From positions 43,470 through 107,469 of the forward strand of contig NZ_FONA01000015.1 in the NCBI RefSeq assembly GCF_900112795.1: a stretch of DNA of 64,000 nucleotides, read 5' to 3'. The first letter of the stretch is position 1. Every line of letters starts with the position of its first letter. Origin of the DNA: Thermophagus xiamenensis. Lineage in GTDB: Bacteria > Bacteroidota > Bacteroidia > Bacteroidales > Marinilabiliaceae. The notes below the pieces were generated by a model that saw only the letters and a program-made list of their open reading frames with translations, did no database searches and had not been told where the DNA came from. Positions 9,309 to 18,394 of the stretch are shown in pieces. Position numbers and translations under genes: made by a program.

Positions 9309-10607
9309 ATGAGCAATATTCATGATTTGTATGAAGCCTACTTAGCAAGCGGAAAAGTTATCACCGATACACGTAAGCTGGAACCTGAAAGTATTTATTT
9401 TGCATTAAAAGGCCAACATTTTGATGGCAATAATTTTGCCAAGGAAGCTTTATCCTCTGGATGTAGGCTGGCTGTAGTGGATGATGAACGGTTGAAGAAT
9501 GAAAAAGGTTGTTTTTGGGTTCCGAATGCCTTAAAAATGCTACAAAACCTGGCGAGATACCATCGTGAAAAATTAAGTATTCCGGTTATAGGTATTACCG
9601 GAAGCAATGGAAAAACCACCACTAAAGAATTAATTGCAGCTGTTCTAAAGAAGAAATATAATGTTTGGTATACACAAGGTAATTTAAATAATCACATAGG
9701 AGTTCCTCTCACAATATTATCCATGCCACCCCAAACTCAGGTTGCCATAATAGAAATGGGTGCAAACCATATTGGTGAAATTGCAGGCTTGTGCCAGATA
9801 GCAAAACCTAATCATGGCTTGATTACCAATATTGGTAAAGCACATCTCGAGGGGTTTGGTTCTTTTAATGGGGTAAAAAAGGGTAAAGGAGAACTGTATG
9901 ATTTCTTGAAAAAAACGGGAGGAGAAATATTTGTAAATGTTGATAATCCGGATTTGCTGGAAATGTTAGGTGACTATCCCTGGATTGGATACGGTTCTGG
10001 CTCTAAGGCTGTGGTTAGAGCAGAGGAAATTTCAGCATCTCCCATGCTTTCCTTCAATCTGACGACCAGCCGGGTTTCAGGGCTTAGAATCAATACTCAT
10101 TTGATAGGGAAATATAATAAAGACAATGTATTAGCGGCAGCCAGTGTAGCCCATTATTTTGGTGTGGAAGAGTCTTTGGTTAAAGCAGCTCTAGAGGAGT
10201 ATGTTCCGAAAAATAATCGGTCTCAATTTCTTAATACCGGACGAAATCATGTTATATTGGATGCCTACAATGCCAACCCCAGCAGCATGCAAGTGGCATT
10301 AAGCAATTTTAAAGAGATGGAGCATCCTTTTAAGGTAATTATTTTGGGGAGTATGAAGGAATTAGGTGAGGATAGTAAAAAAGAACATTATGCTTTATTA
10401 ACTGATTTAGAGAAATTGGATGTAGAGGTTTGTTTTCTTATTGGGGAAGAATTTAAGGGAATTATTCCTGCAAATAATAGATTTAAGTGGTATAAGGATA
10501 CAAAAGACTTACAAGAGGCTTTAAAAGCAGCATCATTAAACAATGCATTGGTGTTGGTGAAAGGAAGTAGGGCCAACGAACTTGAGACTGTTGTTGACTT
10601 TCTTTAA
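9309..10607 (+). CDS. murF: UDP-N-acetylmuramoyl-tripeptide--D-alanyl-D-alanine ligase
   Basis: 432 residues, normal for MurF. This cytoplasmic ATP-dependent ligase adds D-Ala-D-Ala to UDP-MurNAc-tripeptide, the last soluble step of peptidoglycan precursor synthesis. Visible motifs: the N-terminal uridine-binding part with DTRKLEPESIYFALKG, the P-loop GITGSNGKTTTKEL, the EMGANHIGEI block, ITNIGKAHLEGFGS and the C-terminal DAYNANPSSM / ILGSMKELG. Start chosen at MSNIHDLYEAY. It ends 11 bases before the convergent glycosyltransferase stop, with no obvious terminator between them. Confidence 0.96.
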   Translation: MSNIHDLYEAYLASGKVITDTRKLEPESIYFALKGQHFDGNNFAKEALSSGCRLAVVDDERLKNEKGCFWVPNALKMLQNLARYHREKLSIPVIGITGSNGKTTTKELIAAVLKKKYNVWYTQGNLNNHIGVPLTILSMPPQTQVAIIEMGANHIGEIAGLCQIAKPNHGLITNIGKAHLEGFGSFNGVKKGKGELYDFLKKTGGEIFVNVDNPDLLEMLGDYPWIGYGSGSKAVVRAEEISASPMLSFNLTTSRVSGLRINTHLIGKYNKDNVLAAASVAHYFGVEESLVKAALEEYVPKNNRSQFLNTGRNHVILDAYNANPSSMQVALSNFKEMEHPFKVIILGSMKELGEDSKKEHYALLTDLEKLDVEVCFLIGEEFKGIIPANNRFKWYKDTKDLQEALKAASLNNALVLVKGSRANELETVVDFL

Positions 10608-10618
10608 CGCTGGGAAAT

Positions 10619-11647
10619 TTACCAGGAAAGCTCAGAAAAATACCGCCTTTTCCTTAAGAAGAAATCCAATACAATACTTTTTCGGTAAATTTCTGGATGT
10701 TGGTGGCAGGTTACTTTCTTCATTAATCGGTTTCTTTCCTTTTTTAAATGAGGTATGTTTCTAAAAAAATGTTGATGAGCTTTCCATATTGCCAGAAAAT
10801 TACGGAATTGGCCATTGAGAAGGAATTTTATGGCTGCAAAAGCATCCATAAATAATCGTATGAGTATGGTTTTTTTAAGTTTATCTTCAGGTAAATTGCG
10901 ATAAAGCATGTACAAATTATTTCTGAAATTGAGGTATGTTTTTTTTGAAGACATGCTGTTAAGTGTTCCGCCACCCAAATGGAAAATCTCACTTTGAGGA
11001 CAATATCTGATTTTAAAGCCTTGATTTTTCATTCTCCAACACCAGTCTATCTCTTCCATATGTGCAAAAAATGAATCTTCAAGCCCACCGGATTGGTTGA
11101 ACAATTTGGTTCGAACCATCAAAGCTGCGCCACTGCCCCAAAAGATTTCATCCGATTTATTGTATTGCCCGTTATCTTTTTCAATGGTATCAAATATTCG
11201 TCCTCTGCAAAACGGGTATCCCCACTTATCAATGAAACCACCTGCTGCACCTGCGTATTCAAAATGGTCAGGTTCGTTTAGTGCTTTAATTTTGGGGACG
11301 CAAGCAGCAGTGTTAGGATTTTGTTCCATGCAAGTGATAAGGGGTTCTATCCAGTTGAAAGCGGGGATTACATCAGAATTCAGTAAAACGACATAGGGAG
11401 TTTTTAATTGTTTTATTACACGGTTATAACCTCCTGCATATCCGTAATTCTTGTTGAGGGTAATTAACTCAACTTCAGGAAAATGATTTTTTATTAATTC
11501 AGCTGAACCGTCGGTAGAGCCGTTATCCGCTACAACAATCGTTGTTTGTGGATGACTGGTTTTCCGGATAACTTCCGGTAGAAATCGTTCCAAAAGATGA
11601 CGCGTATTCCAATTGAGAATAACAACAGCAACTAAAGGTTCATCCAT
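10619..11647 (-). CDS. family 2 glycosyltransferase
   Basis: 342 residues with a GT-A fold. The N-terminus VVILNWNTRHLL, the ADNGSTDGSAELI nucleotide-binding stretch and the DxD-like NSD in YVVLLNSDVIP are typical of GT2 enzymes. The HMEEIDWCWRMKNQGFKI motif is frequent in rhamnosyltransferase-like GT2 proteins. No transmembrane segment is obvious. It follows the acyltransferase gene with a 9-base gap on the same strand, so the two probably form an operon for surface glycolipid synthesis. Donor and acceptor sugars cannot be told from sequence. Confidence 0.88.
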   Translation of the reverse strand: MDEPLVAVVILNWNTRHLLERFLPEVIRKTSHPQTTIVVADNGSTDGSAELIKNHFPEVELITLNKNYGYAGGYNRVIKQLKTPYVVLLNSDVIPAFNWIEPLITCMEQNPNTAACVPKIKALNEPDHFEYAGAAGGFIDKWGYPFCRGRIFDTIEKDNGQYNKSDEIFWGSGAALMVRTKLFNQSGGLEDSFFAHMEEIDWCWRMKNQGFKIRYCPQSEIFHLGGGTLNSMSSKKTYLNFRNNLYMLYRNLPEDKLKKTILIRLFMDAFAAIKFLLNGQFRNFLAIWKAHQHFFRNIPHLKKERNRLMKKVTCHQHPEIYRKSIVLDFFLRKRRYFSELSW

Positions 11648-11656
11648 GATAGATTT

Positions 11657-12547
11657 TTAATTTAATGTTTGTTCTTTATAACGGTTCTGGTATTTCCAGC
11701 GTTTATGCGACCACAACCATAACTCTGGTCTTTCTTGTATACTTTGTTCCAACAACCGTACATGCCATTCTGTAATTTCGTGCTCATTAGCGGTTTGTGG
11801 GTTCCCTTTCCAGGGAATAACTTCAACATGGTAATAGCCACGTCGGGGTTTAGTAACTTTAAAGTAAACAACCTGGCCGTTAATCATTTTGGCCATTTTT
11901 TCCGGTCCTAATAATACCGGTGTGGGTTGGGTTAAAAAATTGGTCCAATATTGAATTTCGCTTCTGGCCGGACTTTGATCAGCAATAAGGCCCAAAACAA
12001 AACGCTGGTTTTGCTTCTTTAACCCCGCTACCAGGCGAAGAGTTTTTTTCATGGGCACATTTTTTGATCCAAATCTGGACCTTAATTCTAACATATATTG
12101 GTCAAACAGCCTATTTTTTAAGGGGCGATATACACTGTATCCATTAGCTGAAATATGCATGTTTATAGCTGGTACCCATTCCCAGTTTCCATAATGGCCA
12201 AGAACGGCAATAACATCTTTTCCGTTTTCTGTGGCCCGATTAATTACATCCAGATTAGAAAAGGTTATTCTTTTGAATATTTCTTTGTCAGAGATATGTT
12301 GCAATTTCATAGTTTCAACAAAAAGGTCACAAAAATGGCGATAAAACTTATGAAGTAATTTTTTTCGCCACTTGTCCGATTTGTCAGGAAAGGCTTTTTT
12401 AAGGTTTTTGAGAATTACTTTTTTCCGGTATCCTACAATTGATATAAAGCAGTAAAGGATGTTAGATAGCTTATATAAAATCGATATTGGTAACCATGAA
12501 ATAAGCCAGGTCAATGGATACCAGATATAATATAAAACCTTATTCAT
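11657..12547 (-). CDS. LpxL/HtrB-family lipid A acyltransferase-like protein
   Basis: 296 residues. An N-terminal hydrophobic segment (VLYYIWYPLTWLISWLPISIL) is followed by the acyltransferase core with the HX4E catalytic motif in GHYGNWEW and a second block around LIADQSPA. Proteins of this family add a secondary acyl chain to lipid A at the inner membrane, and in Bacteroidota they are often annotated only as lysophospholipid acyltransferase. First gene of a two-gene unit with the glycosyltransferase. Its start codon at 12547 abuts a repeat block, so its promoter may lie within or beyond those repeats. Confidence 0.88.
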   Translation of the reverse strand: MNKVLYYIWYPLTWLISWLPISILYKLSNILYCFISIVGYRKKVILKNLKKAFPDKSDKWRKKLLHKFYRHFCDLFVETMKLQHISDKEIFKRITFSNLDVINRATENGKDVIAVLGHYGNWEWVPAINMHISANGYSVYRPLKNRLFDQYMLELRSRFGSKNVPMKKTLRLVAGLKKQNQRFVLGLIADQSPARSEIQYWTNFLTQPTPVLLGPEKMAKMINGQVVYFKVTKPRRGYYHVEVIPWKGNPQTANEHEITEWHVRLLEQSIQERPELWLWSHKRWKYQNRYKEQTLN

Positions 12548-12912
12548 TCGTATAAAATTTGCTTACTTTGTTGATTTATTGCTTCTTAAAAGTAGTCATT
12601 AGTCACTAGTCTATTAGCACTAATGACTGTTGACTAATGAGTATTGACTTCTTCTGCCTTCTTCCTGTGCACTTCTGCCTCTTTGTTTTTATACATGCTC
12701 TTTTGTGGCAAAAGCCGCCATGCTCGTTTCATTCGTATAAAATTTACTTATTTTATTGAACTATTGGTTCTTAAAATTAGTCATTAGTGGTTAGGCGTTA
12801 GTCATTAGTTAATCAACCCTAATCGCTAATGACTGTTGACTAATGACTAATAACTTCTTCTTCCTGTGCACTTCTGCCTTAGTTTTTATATAAGTTTTTG
12901 TTGTGACAACCT
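12546..12912. repeat. two tandem long copies of the interspersed repeat family
   Basis: Two direct copies of about 180 bases (from about 12546 and 12729), each starting with ATTCGTATAAAATTT. The first also shows the other family end, with GCCATGCTCGTTTCATTCGT at its junction with the second. Inside are runs of TAGTCATTAGTC-like words and a CTTCCTGTGCACTTCTGCC block. Related copies in the other orientation are at 15513-15691 and 32143-32321. No gene is supported between 12548 and 12988. Confidence 0.8.
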
Positions 12913-12988
12913 TTTTGGTAAAATTCGTTTGGGTATTTTCAATTGAGATTTGGAAGAGAAACCTCAATGGTTAAAAGATCATAAAATC

Positions 12989-13792
12989 CTAAAGCTTTTC
13001 CTTTTTCATAAATTTCTCTATGGTTTGCTGCATTTCTTCAAACATAAGAGCATTGCCAGATACAAGCTCTCTTCCAAAAAGATAATTATTCCCCCCTTTA
13101 AAATCACTAACTTTTCCACCTGCCTGTTGGACAAGAAAAGCTCCTGCTGCCACATCCCATGCTTTTAAATTATATTCATAAAAAGCATCAAAGCGGCCAC
13201 AAGCAACGTATGCCAGGTCAACGGCAGCTGAACCCAGCCGTCGCAGTCCATGACTGTTTTTCATGAAAAAAGTAAGTGTTTCCATGAAATTTTGGATTAG
13301 TTGGTAGTTTGAATAAGGAAAACCCGTTGCAATTAAGCTGTCGGCCACGGTTGGAGTTTTAGATACATGAATTTCTTCCCCATTTAAAAAGGCAGGGGCA
13401 TCTTTCCATGAGTAGAAACATTCATCCAGTCCCATTTCGTAAACTACACCCAAAACAATCTGGTCATCTTCTTGTAGAGCTATACTAATGGCATATGGGA
13501 ATAGTCCATGTATAAAGTTAGTTGTGCCATCGATGGGGTCTATAATCCAGTTGAATTTTTTGCCAACCTTATCAGACGTTTTTTCTTCTGCGATAAATCC
13601 TGCTTCTGGGAGCAAATTTCCCAAAGCTTCTACTAATTTTTGTTCCGAGGCTTTGTCTATTTGGGTTACAAAATCATTTTTCCCCTTAGTTTCTACGTTA
13701 GGGGTGTTATTTAGACGGAAGTTTTTAACGAAACTACCTGTTTCTCGGGCTATTTTAACGGTTTTTTCACAGAGCTTCTGATAATTCACCAT
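12989..13792 (-). CDS. inositol monophosphatase family protein (SuhB-like)
   Basis: About 267 residues from the ATG at 13792 (MVNYQKLCEKTVKIAR). The frame extends a few codons upstream, but only to a TTG. Metal-binding motifs of the Mg-dependent phosphatase family are clear: GFIAEEKTSD, WIIDPIDGTTNFIHG and the C-terminal AWDVAAGAFLVQQAGG. Members dephosphorylate inositol-1-phosphate or related sugar phosphates; the substrate here is not determinable. It begins 17 bases after the mtaB stop on the same strand, so the two are likely co-transcribed. Confidence 0.92.
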   Translation of the reverse strand: MVNYQKLCEKTVKIARETGSFVKNFRLNNTPNVETKGKNDFVTQIDKASEQKLVEALGNLLPEAGFIAEEKTSDKVGKKFNWIIDPIDGTTNFIHGLFPYAISIALQEDDQIVLGVVYEMGLDECFYSWKDAPAFLNGEEIHVSKTPTVADSLIATGFPYSNYQLIQNFMETLTFFMKNSHGLRRLGSAAVDLAYVACGRFDAFYEYNLKAWDVAAGAFLVQQAGGKVSDFKGGNNYLFGRELVSGNALMFEEMQQTIEKFMKKEKL

Positions 13793-13809
13793 GGCTATAT
13801 TTTTAAGGT

Positions 13810-15180
13810 TCAAAAATCAAATTTTTCAGAAATATTTTGAAATTCATTATCGTGAAGAGAATATTCAGGCAGATGTATAGTCATATTCCCGGATTGAGGT
13901 GATATTGTCATTAATTTAACCTCAATAATTTGATTTATTAAAGCCGGGTCAAATGGACATTCTACGCGTAAATAATTTTCGGTGAATCCATGCATTTTGC
14001 CATTTGATAAATGTTCTTCAAACAAAACTTTCGCTTTGGTGTTTTCAAATCGTTTATAAAATTTTCGCAATTTATGTGCCGACAGTTCATGTAAAAGAGC
14101 GCTTCTACGCTTTTTTTCTTCGGGTAAAACAGTATGTTGTATTTTTAGTGCCTGGGTGTTAGGTCTTTCAGAATAAGTAAAGACGTGCAGCTGAGAGATA
14201 TCCAGATTTTGAATAAAATTATATGTTGTTTCAAAATCATTTTCGGTTTCGCCTTTAATACCAGTGATGACATCTACCCCAATAAAAGCATTGGGTATAT
14301 TTTTTCTGATGGATTCTATTTTTTGTAGAAACAGTTCTGTATCATATTTTCGTTTCATGAGTTTTAAAACTTTATTGCTTCCGGATTGGAGGGGTAAATG
14401 AAAGTGAGGCATGAAGCGGGGCGAGGAGGCTACCAGTTGTATTATTTCAGAGGAAAGCAAATTGGGTTCAATTGAAGATATGCGAAAACGTTCCACTTCG
14501 CTGACTTTTTCAAGAGCTACCAATAAATCGAAAAAGGACTCATCAGTACTTTTCCCAAAGTCACCTATATTAACGCCGGTTAATATGATTTCTTTAGCAC
14601 CGGCTTTCCCTGCTTTTCTGGCTTGTTCAACGGTGTCTTTTATGGTTGCATTGCGAGAACGTCCGCGAGCAAGAGGGATAGTACAATAAGTGCAAAAATA
14701 ATCACACCCGTCCTGCACTTTTAAGAAAGTGCGAGTTCGATCTCCCAACGACCATGATGGCATGAAACGTTTATCTTTTGCAATATTTCCGGCATGAATT
14801 TCTGCCTTATTTTTTTTTACGAAACTGCCGCTATAAAAAGACATGTCTAGTTTTTCATTGCTACCCAATATAAGGTCGACACCCTTGATACTAGCAATTT
14901 CTTTAGGTTTTAGTTGGGCAAAACAACCGGTTACTACAATAAAGGCATTTGGATTAATTCGTAAAGCTTTATGAATAACTTGTCTGCATTTTTTTTCTGC
15001 AATGCCGGTTACAGAACAGGTATTGATGACATATATATCTGCACCCTCACGGAAATCGACTTTTATAAATCCATCCTTCTCTAATTGGCGAGCAATGGTT
15101 GAAGTTTCACTAAAATTGAGTTTGCATCCCAATGTATAGAAAGAAACAGTCCGACGTTCGAAATGTGACGGGTCTATCAT
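13810..15180 (-). CDS. mtaB: tRNA N6-threonylcarbamoyladenosine methylthiotransferase
   Basis: 456 residues with the methylthiotransferase layout: an N-terminal UPF0004 domain with three cysteines (TLGCKLN, NTCSVT, TGCFAQ), a radical SAM core with the cluster motif CDYFCTYC followed by IPLARGRSRN, and a short C-terminal TRAM-like part. The RSRN pattern and overall length fit MtaB, which makes ms2t6A37 in tRNA, rather than MiaB or RimO. Upstream of the inositol-phosphatase-like gene. Confidence 0.92.
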   Translation of the reverse strand: MIDPSHFERRTVSFYTLGCKLNFSETSTIARQLEKDGFIKVDFREGADIYVINTCSVTGIAEKKCRQVIHKALRINPNAFIVVTGCFAQLKPKEIASIKGVDLILGSNEKLDMSFYSGSFVKKNKAEIHAGNIAKDKRFMPSWSLGDRTRTFLKVQDGCDYFCTYCTIPLARGRSRNATIKDTVEQARKAGKAGAKEIILTGVNIGDFGKSTDESFFDLLVALEKVSEVERFRISSIEPNLLSSEIIQLVASSPRFMPHFHLPLQSGSNKVLKLMKRKYDTELFLQKIESIRKNIPNAFIGVDVITGIKGETENDFETTYNFIQNLDISQLHVFTYSERPNTQALKIQHTVLPEEKKRRSALLHELSAHKLRKFYKRFENTKAKVLFEEHLSNGKMHGFTENYLRVECPFDPALINQIIEVKLMTISPQSGNMTIHLPEYSLHDNEFQNISEKFDF

Positions 15181-15703
15181 AAAAAAGTGATTAGTTTTTA
15201 AAGAAAAAATTAACCAACAAAGATAGTTATTGATTTTTAAGTATTGGAGATAAATTATCTAAATAGTATTGTCGACAAAATATCCACATCAGTTTCATCC
15301 GTATATAATTTATTTAACTCATTGGCCGAATGGAACTCGCATGACAAAGAGTTTTATACATTCTCTGTTGTGAAAATCTCTCATTGTCATGCTCGTTTCA
15401 TTAAGCTTTTTCTGGTCGATGAATTTGATGATGACGAATCAGAGAAATTTTTATCCGTGAATTGATTTATACAATCAACTACAGAAAAAATTTTAGAACC
15501 TGAAATAATTCAATGAAACGAGCATGGCGATTTTTGTCACAAAAGAACATTTATAAAAGACAAAGTCAGAAGTGCACAGGCAGAAGGCAGAAAAAGTCAA
15601 CAGTGTTAATGGACTGGTGACTAATGACTAACCACTAATGACTACTTTAAAGAAGCAATATATCAATGAAGTAAGTAAATTTTATACGAATTAAAAATTT
15701 AGA
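15181..15703. repeat. intergenic region with two interspersed palindromic repeats
   Basis: It holds a short-type copy (15296-15402) and a long-type copy (15513-15691) of the interspersed family. The short copy has ATGACAAAGAG and CTCTCATTGTCAT as near-complementary arms. Frames that open through these repeats recur, in the opposite orientation, at the 32.4-kb copies, which marks them as repeat translations and not genes. Confidence 0.75.
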
Positions 15704-17044
15704 TTAAAGCAAATCGGAAGCCAATTCGGCCAGATAGCTTCGTTCACCTTTAATAAGGTTAACATGAGCGAAAATGTTTTGTCCCTTCATTTTGTCAGTG
15801 AGGTAAGCGAGCCCGTTGCTGAGCATATCAAGGTAAGGAGAATCAATTTGATGGATGTCTCCTGTAAACACCATTTTTGTTCCTTCACCTGCTCGTGTAA
15901 TAATGGTTTTTACTTCGTGGGGAGTAAGGTTTTGAGCTTCATCGATGATAAAAAATACTTCCGATAGGCTGCGCCCCCGGATATATGCAAGTGGTGTAAT
16001 TACCAGCTCGTCATGTTTTTGCATCTCTTCGATAATATTAAGTTCTTTGCTCTGTTGCGAAAACCGGTTTTTTATCACCCCCAAATTATCGAAAAGTGGT
16101 TGCATATAAGGACCAATTTTTTCGTTTATGTCACCTGGTAAAAAGCCGAGATCTCTATTTGCCAGAGGAACGATAGGTCTGGCTAAAAGAATCTGATTGT
16201 ATTGCTGGTGTTGTTGCAATGCAGCAGCCAAAGCTAAAAGCGTTTTTCCTGTCCCCGCTTTGCCGGTTAATGAGACTAAAGTAATGTTGGGATTTAAAAG
16301 AGCATGTAAGGAAAAAGCCTGCTCTGCATTACGCGGGTCAATCCCGAAGGCGGAATGTTTTTCAACTCTCCGAATCGATTGTGTTGTGGGGTCAAACCAT
16401 GCCAGAACACTTTGACTGGTATTTTTTAATATCATATATTGGTTGGCTGGTAACTGTTCATCTGTCATGGGGAAGTCGGTTTTCGAGACTTCTCCTTCTT
16501 TATAAAGAGTTTCAATTATTTTTTTGTCGAAACCGGTAAAGGTTTCGACCCCATGGTGAAGAATTTCAATATTTTTAACCTTATCTGACTCATAATCTTC
16601 TGATAAAAGGCCTAATGATTTGGCCTTCATGCGAAGGTTGATATCCTTTGTTATTAAAATGGTTTGGCGATTAGGATTTTTTTCTTTAACATATAAAGTA
16701 ATCGCTAAGATACGATGGTCAGGGGTGTTTTCAGAAAAAGAGTTTTGCATCTCAGGTGGAAGTGGCTTGCCTGTTTCAATAAAAAGCCTTCCGTGACCTT
16801 TACCCAATGATATTCCTTCGGTGAAGAGTTGTTCGGCCGAGAGTCGGTCCATTTCTCGTACAAATTCCCTGGCCTGAAAGTTTATCTGGTCGTTGCCTTT
16901 TTTAAATTTATCAAGTTCCTCTAGTACAAGTATGGGAATGATAATATCGTTTTCTTCAAAATTGTACAAACATTTATGGTCGTGTAATAAAACATTAGTG
17001 TCCAGGACGAATATTTTCCCCGATTTTTTCTTTTTGGTAGGCAT
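15704..17044 (-). CDS. PIN domain - PhoH family ATPase/ribonuclease protein
   Basis: 446 residues in two domains. Residues about 10-150 are a PIN nuclease domain with acidic positions in FVLDTNVLLHD, LEELDKFK and DHRILAI. The C-terminal half is a PhoH ATPase with Walker A SLTGKAGTGKTLLAL and Walker B FFIIDEAQNLTPHEV, then TGDIHQID. PIN-PhoH proteins are thought to be RNA-unwinding ribonucleases. Single gene with its start at 17044; upstream is a decayed hydrolase. Confidence 0.93.
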   Translation of the reverse strand: MPTKKKKSGKIFVLDTNVLLHDHKCLYNFEENDIIIPILVLEELDKFKKGNDQINFQAREFVREMDRLSAEQLFTEGISLGKGHGRLFIETGKPLPPEMQNSFSENTPDHRILAITLYVKEKNPNRQTILITKDINLRMKAKSLGLLSEDYESDKVKNIEILHHGVETFTGFDKKIIETLYKEGEVSKTDFPMTDEQLPANQYMILKNTSQSVLAWFDPTTQSIRRVEKHSAFGIDPRNAEQAFSLHALLNPNITLVSLTGKAGTGKTLLALAAALQQHQQYNQILLARPIVPLANRDLGFLPGDINEKIGPYMQPLFDNLGVIKNRFSQQSKELNIIEEMQKHDELVITPLAYIRGRSLSEVFFIIDEAQNLTPHEVKTIITRAGEGTKMVFTGDIHQIDSPYLDMLSNGLAYLTDKMKGQNIFAHVNLIKGERSYLAELASDLL

Positions 17045-17134
17045 AGTTATATAAGTTTATTAAGGCTATAGCTTTAAAGTTATTCTTTTTTTGGGAAAAT
17101 ATTCCCTGGACAAACGGATTTTATGTTTATTTAA

Positions 17135-17612
17135 TTATTTGGAATAGAGCTTAAATACTTCATCCCCTGCATATAGAAAGGCACCAGTGACATAAACTTC
17201 TGTTTTATCCGGACATGCATCACCCGGTTCGGCACCGATAGGTTGTACATAACCTAGCATTCCTTCGTGGGTGACATATCTGCAAAGTGCGTTCCAGGCT
17301 TTTCGGACAGTAGGCTCGTAGTTTTTATGATCTAAAATCCCTTGATTAATGCCCGATGCCAATCCATATGTAAAAAAAGCTGTTCCACTGGTTTCTGGTG
17401 TTGGGTAATATTCTGCTGCTAACAAACTCATAGCCCAGTGCCCTTGTTCGGTTTGAAGTTCGAGGAGCCGTTTGGCCATTTTTTTATAGATTGAAAGAAA
17501 ATATTTGTACTCTTTAGAGTTTCTTTCCAGTTCAGTCATAATATTAACCAATCCGGCAATAACCCATCCGTTTCATCTTGACCAAAATACTTTCTTACCA
17601 TGGTCGCGTCGG
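17135..17612 (-). pseudogene. C-terminal remnant of a GH105/GH88-type glycoside hydrolase
   Basis: The frame gives the C-terminal part of an unsaturated rhamnogalacturonyl-hydrolase-like enzyme: LLELQTEQGHWAMSLL, YYPTPETSGTAFFTYGLASGIN, YVQPIGAEPGD and TGAFLYAGDEVFKLYSK. Reading upstream in the same frame gives KKVFWSR-stop-NGWVIAGLVNIM, where intact relatives have FWGRGNGW. A TGA at 17575-17573 replaces a Gly codon and a neighbouring Gly has become Ser. Nothing homologous remains beyond about 17612, where the next gene's stop begins. Intact family members are about 370 residues long, so this is a dead 3' fragment. Confidence 0.85.
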
Positions 17613-17618
17613 GTTTTT

Positions 17619-18176
17619 TTATTTTATTTCTTCCTGAAATTTATCCCAAACCCTTAATTCAAGCTGTTGTTGTTTGTAATCAAACCAAGCCTGACGATAT
17701 TGAGAAGAGTCTATAACGTTTTTGAAATTGGCAAATGGTTTTCGACGGTTCAGAGCATTTATTAAGCGATTACGAACTTTATCGTCATCCACCACATCAA
17801 TAAAATCTTCCATGATTTTAAAAGCTTCATAGGATGGCAGTGGTTCGAATTTTATGCAATGCTCCCATTCTGAATATTTAAGCCCTTCCCCAAATTCTTC
17901 CGCAGCGGATTCAAATTCGAATAAATAATCTTCGTCATTAGGAATGGACTCCGTTTCTAAGGTATCGAGATTCAGAAAACAGATAAAACCGGTATCAATG
18001 CTCTCGGCAATTTCTTTTACTATTTTTTTGTATTTCGGAGGAATGTTTACTGCTTCTTCGGGTTCTTCATAAATTTCCTCCATCATAAAATCCAAGAGTT
18101 TCTCTAGCTTTTTCCTGTCGTCCTTAATTAAACGAAGGATTCCCAGTATTTGATCAAGTAATCGTTCTTTGGACAT
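17619..18176 (-). CDS. UPF0158 family protein
   Basis: 185 residues, acidic, no signal peptide or membrane segment. The pattern IAESIDTGFICFLNLDTLETESIP followed by FEPLPSYEAFKIMEDFIDVV and ALNRRKPFANFKNVI, ending in WFDYKQQQLELRVWDKF, matches the uncharacterised UPF0158 group. The function of the family is not known to me. The start ATG at 18176 gives MSKERLLDQ. It runs into the decayed hydrolase immediately downstream and has a palindromic repeat upstream. Confidence 0.75.
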   Translation of the reverse strand: MSKERLLDQILGILRLIKDDRKKLEKLLDFMMEEIYEEPEEAVNIPPKYKKIVKEIAESIDTGFICFLNLDTLETESIPNDEDYLFEFESAAEEFGEGLKYSEWEHCIKFEPLPSYEAFKIMEDFIDVVDDDKVRNRLINALNRRKPFANFKNVIDSSQYRQAWFDYKQQQLELRVWDKFQEEIK

Positions 18177-18280
18177 TTGGGCTCTGTCAACTTTTGGTGA
18201 AAATCGATTCGAGCGTTAAAACTAATCAAATATTTTAAATTAATTTGCATGTCCAATGTTTAAATATTTGAAAGGGTAGC

Positions 18281-18386
18281 ATGAAACGAGTATGACCTAA
18301 AAAGTTTGTCACAAACAGACTTTGTATAAACTTAAGGTCATGTGAGTTCCATCAGACCAATGAATTAGATTAATTTTATACTAATG
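18281..18386. repeat. interspersed palindromic repeat, short type
   Basis: It starts with ATGAAACGAGTATGACCT and ends near ATTTTATACTAAT. The arms ATGACCT (18292-18298) and AGGTCAT (18335-18341) are perfectly complementary. Related copies at 15296 and 32421 use different arm sequences that also pair. It lies just past the end of the type III-A operon, where it could fold at the mRNA 3' end. Confidence 0.75.
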
Positions 18387-18394
18387 AATTTAAT

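Noticed and set aside
15244..15465. 73-codon frame similar to one at 32402-32584
   Set aside because: The similarity is due to the interspersed repeat (SLAEWNSHDKE is its translation), not to a conserved protein.
17135..17551. Reading the 138-codon frame as an intact small protein
   Set aside because: It begins at a TTG inside a hydrolase domain, and the homology continues upstream through a stop codon.
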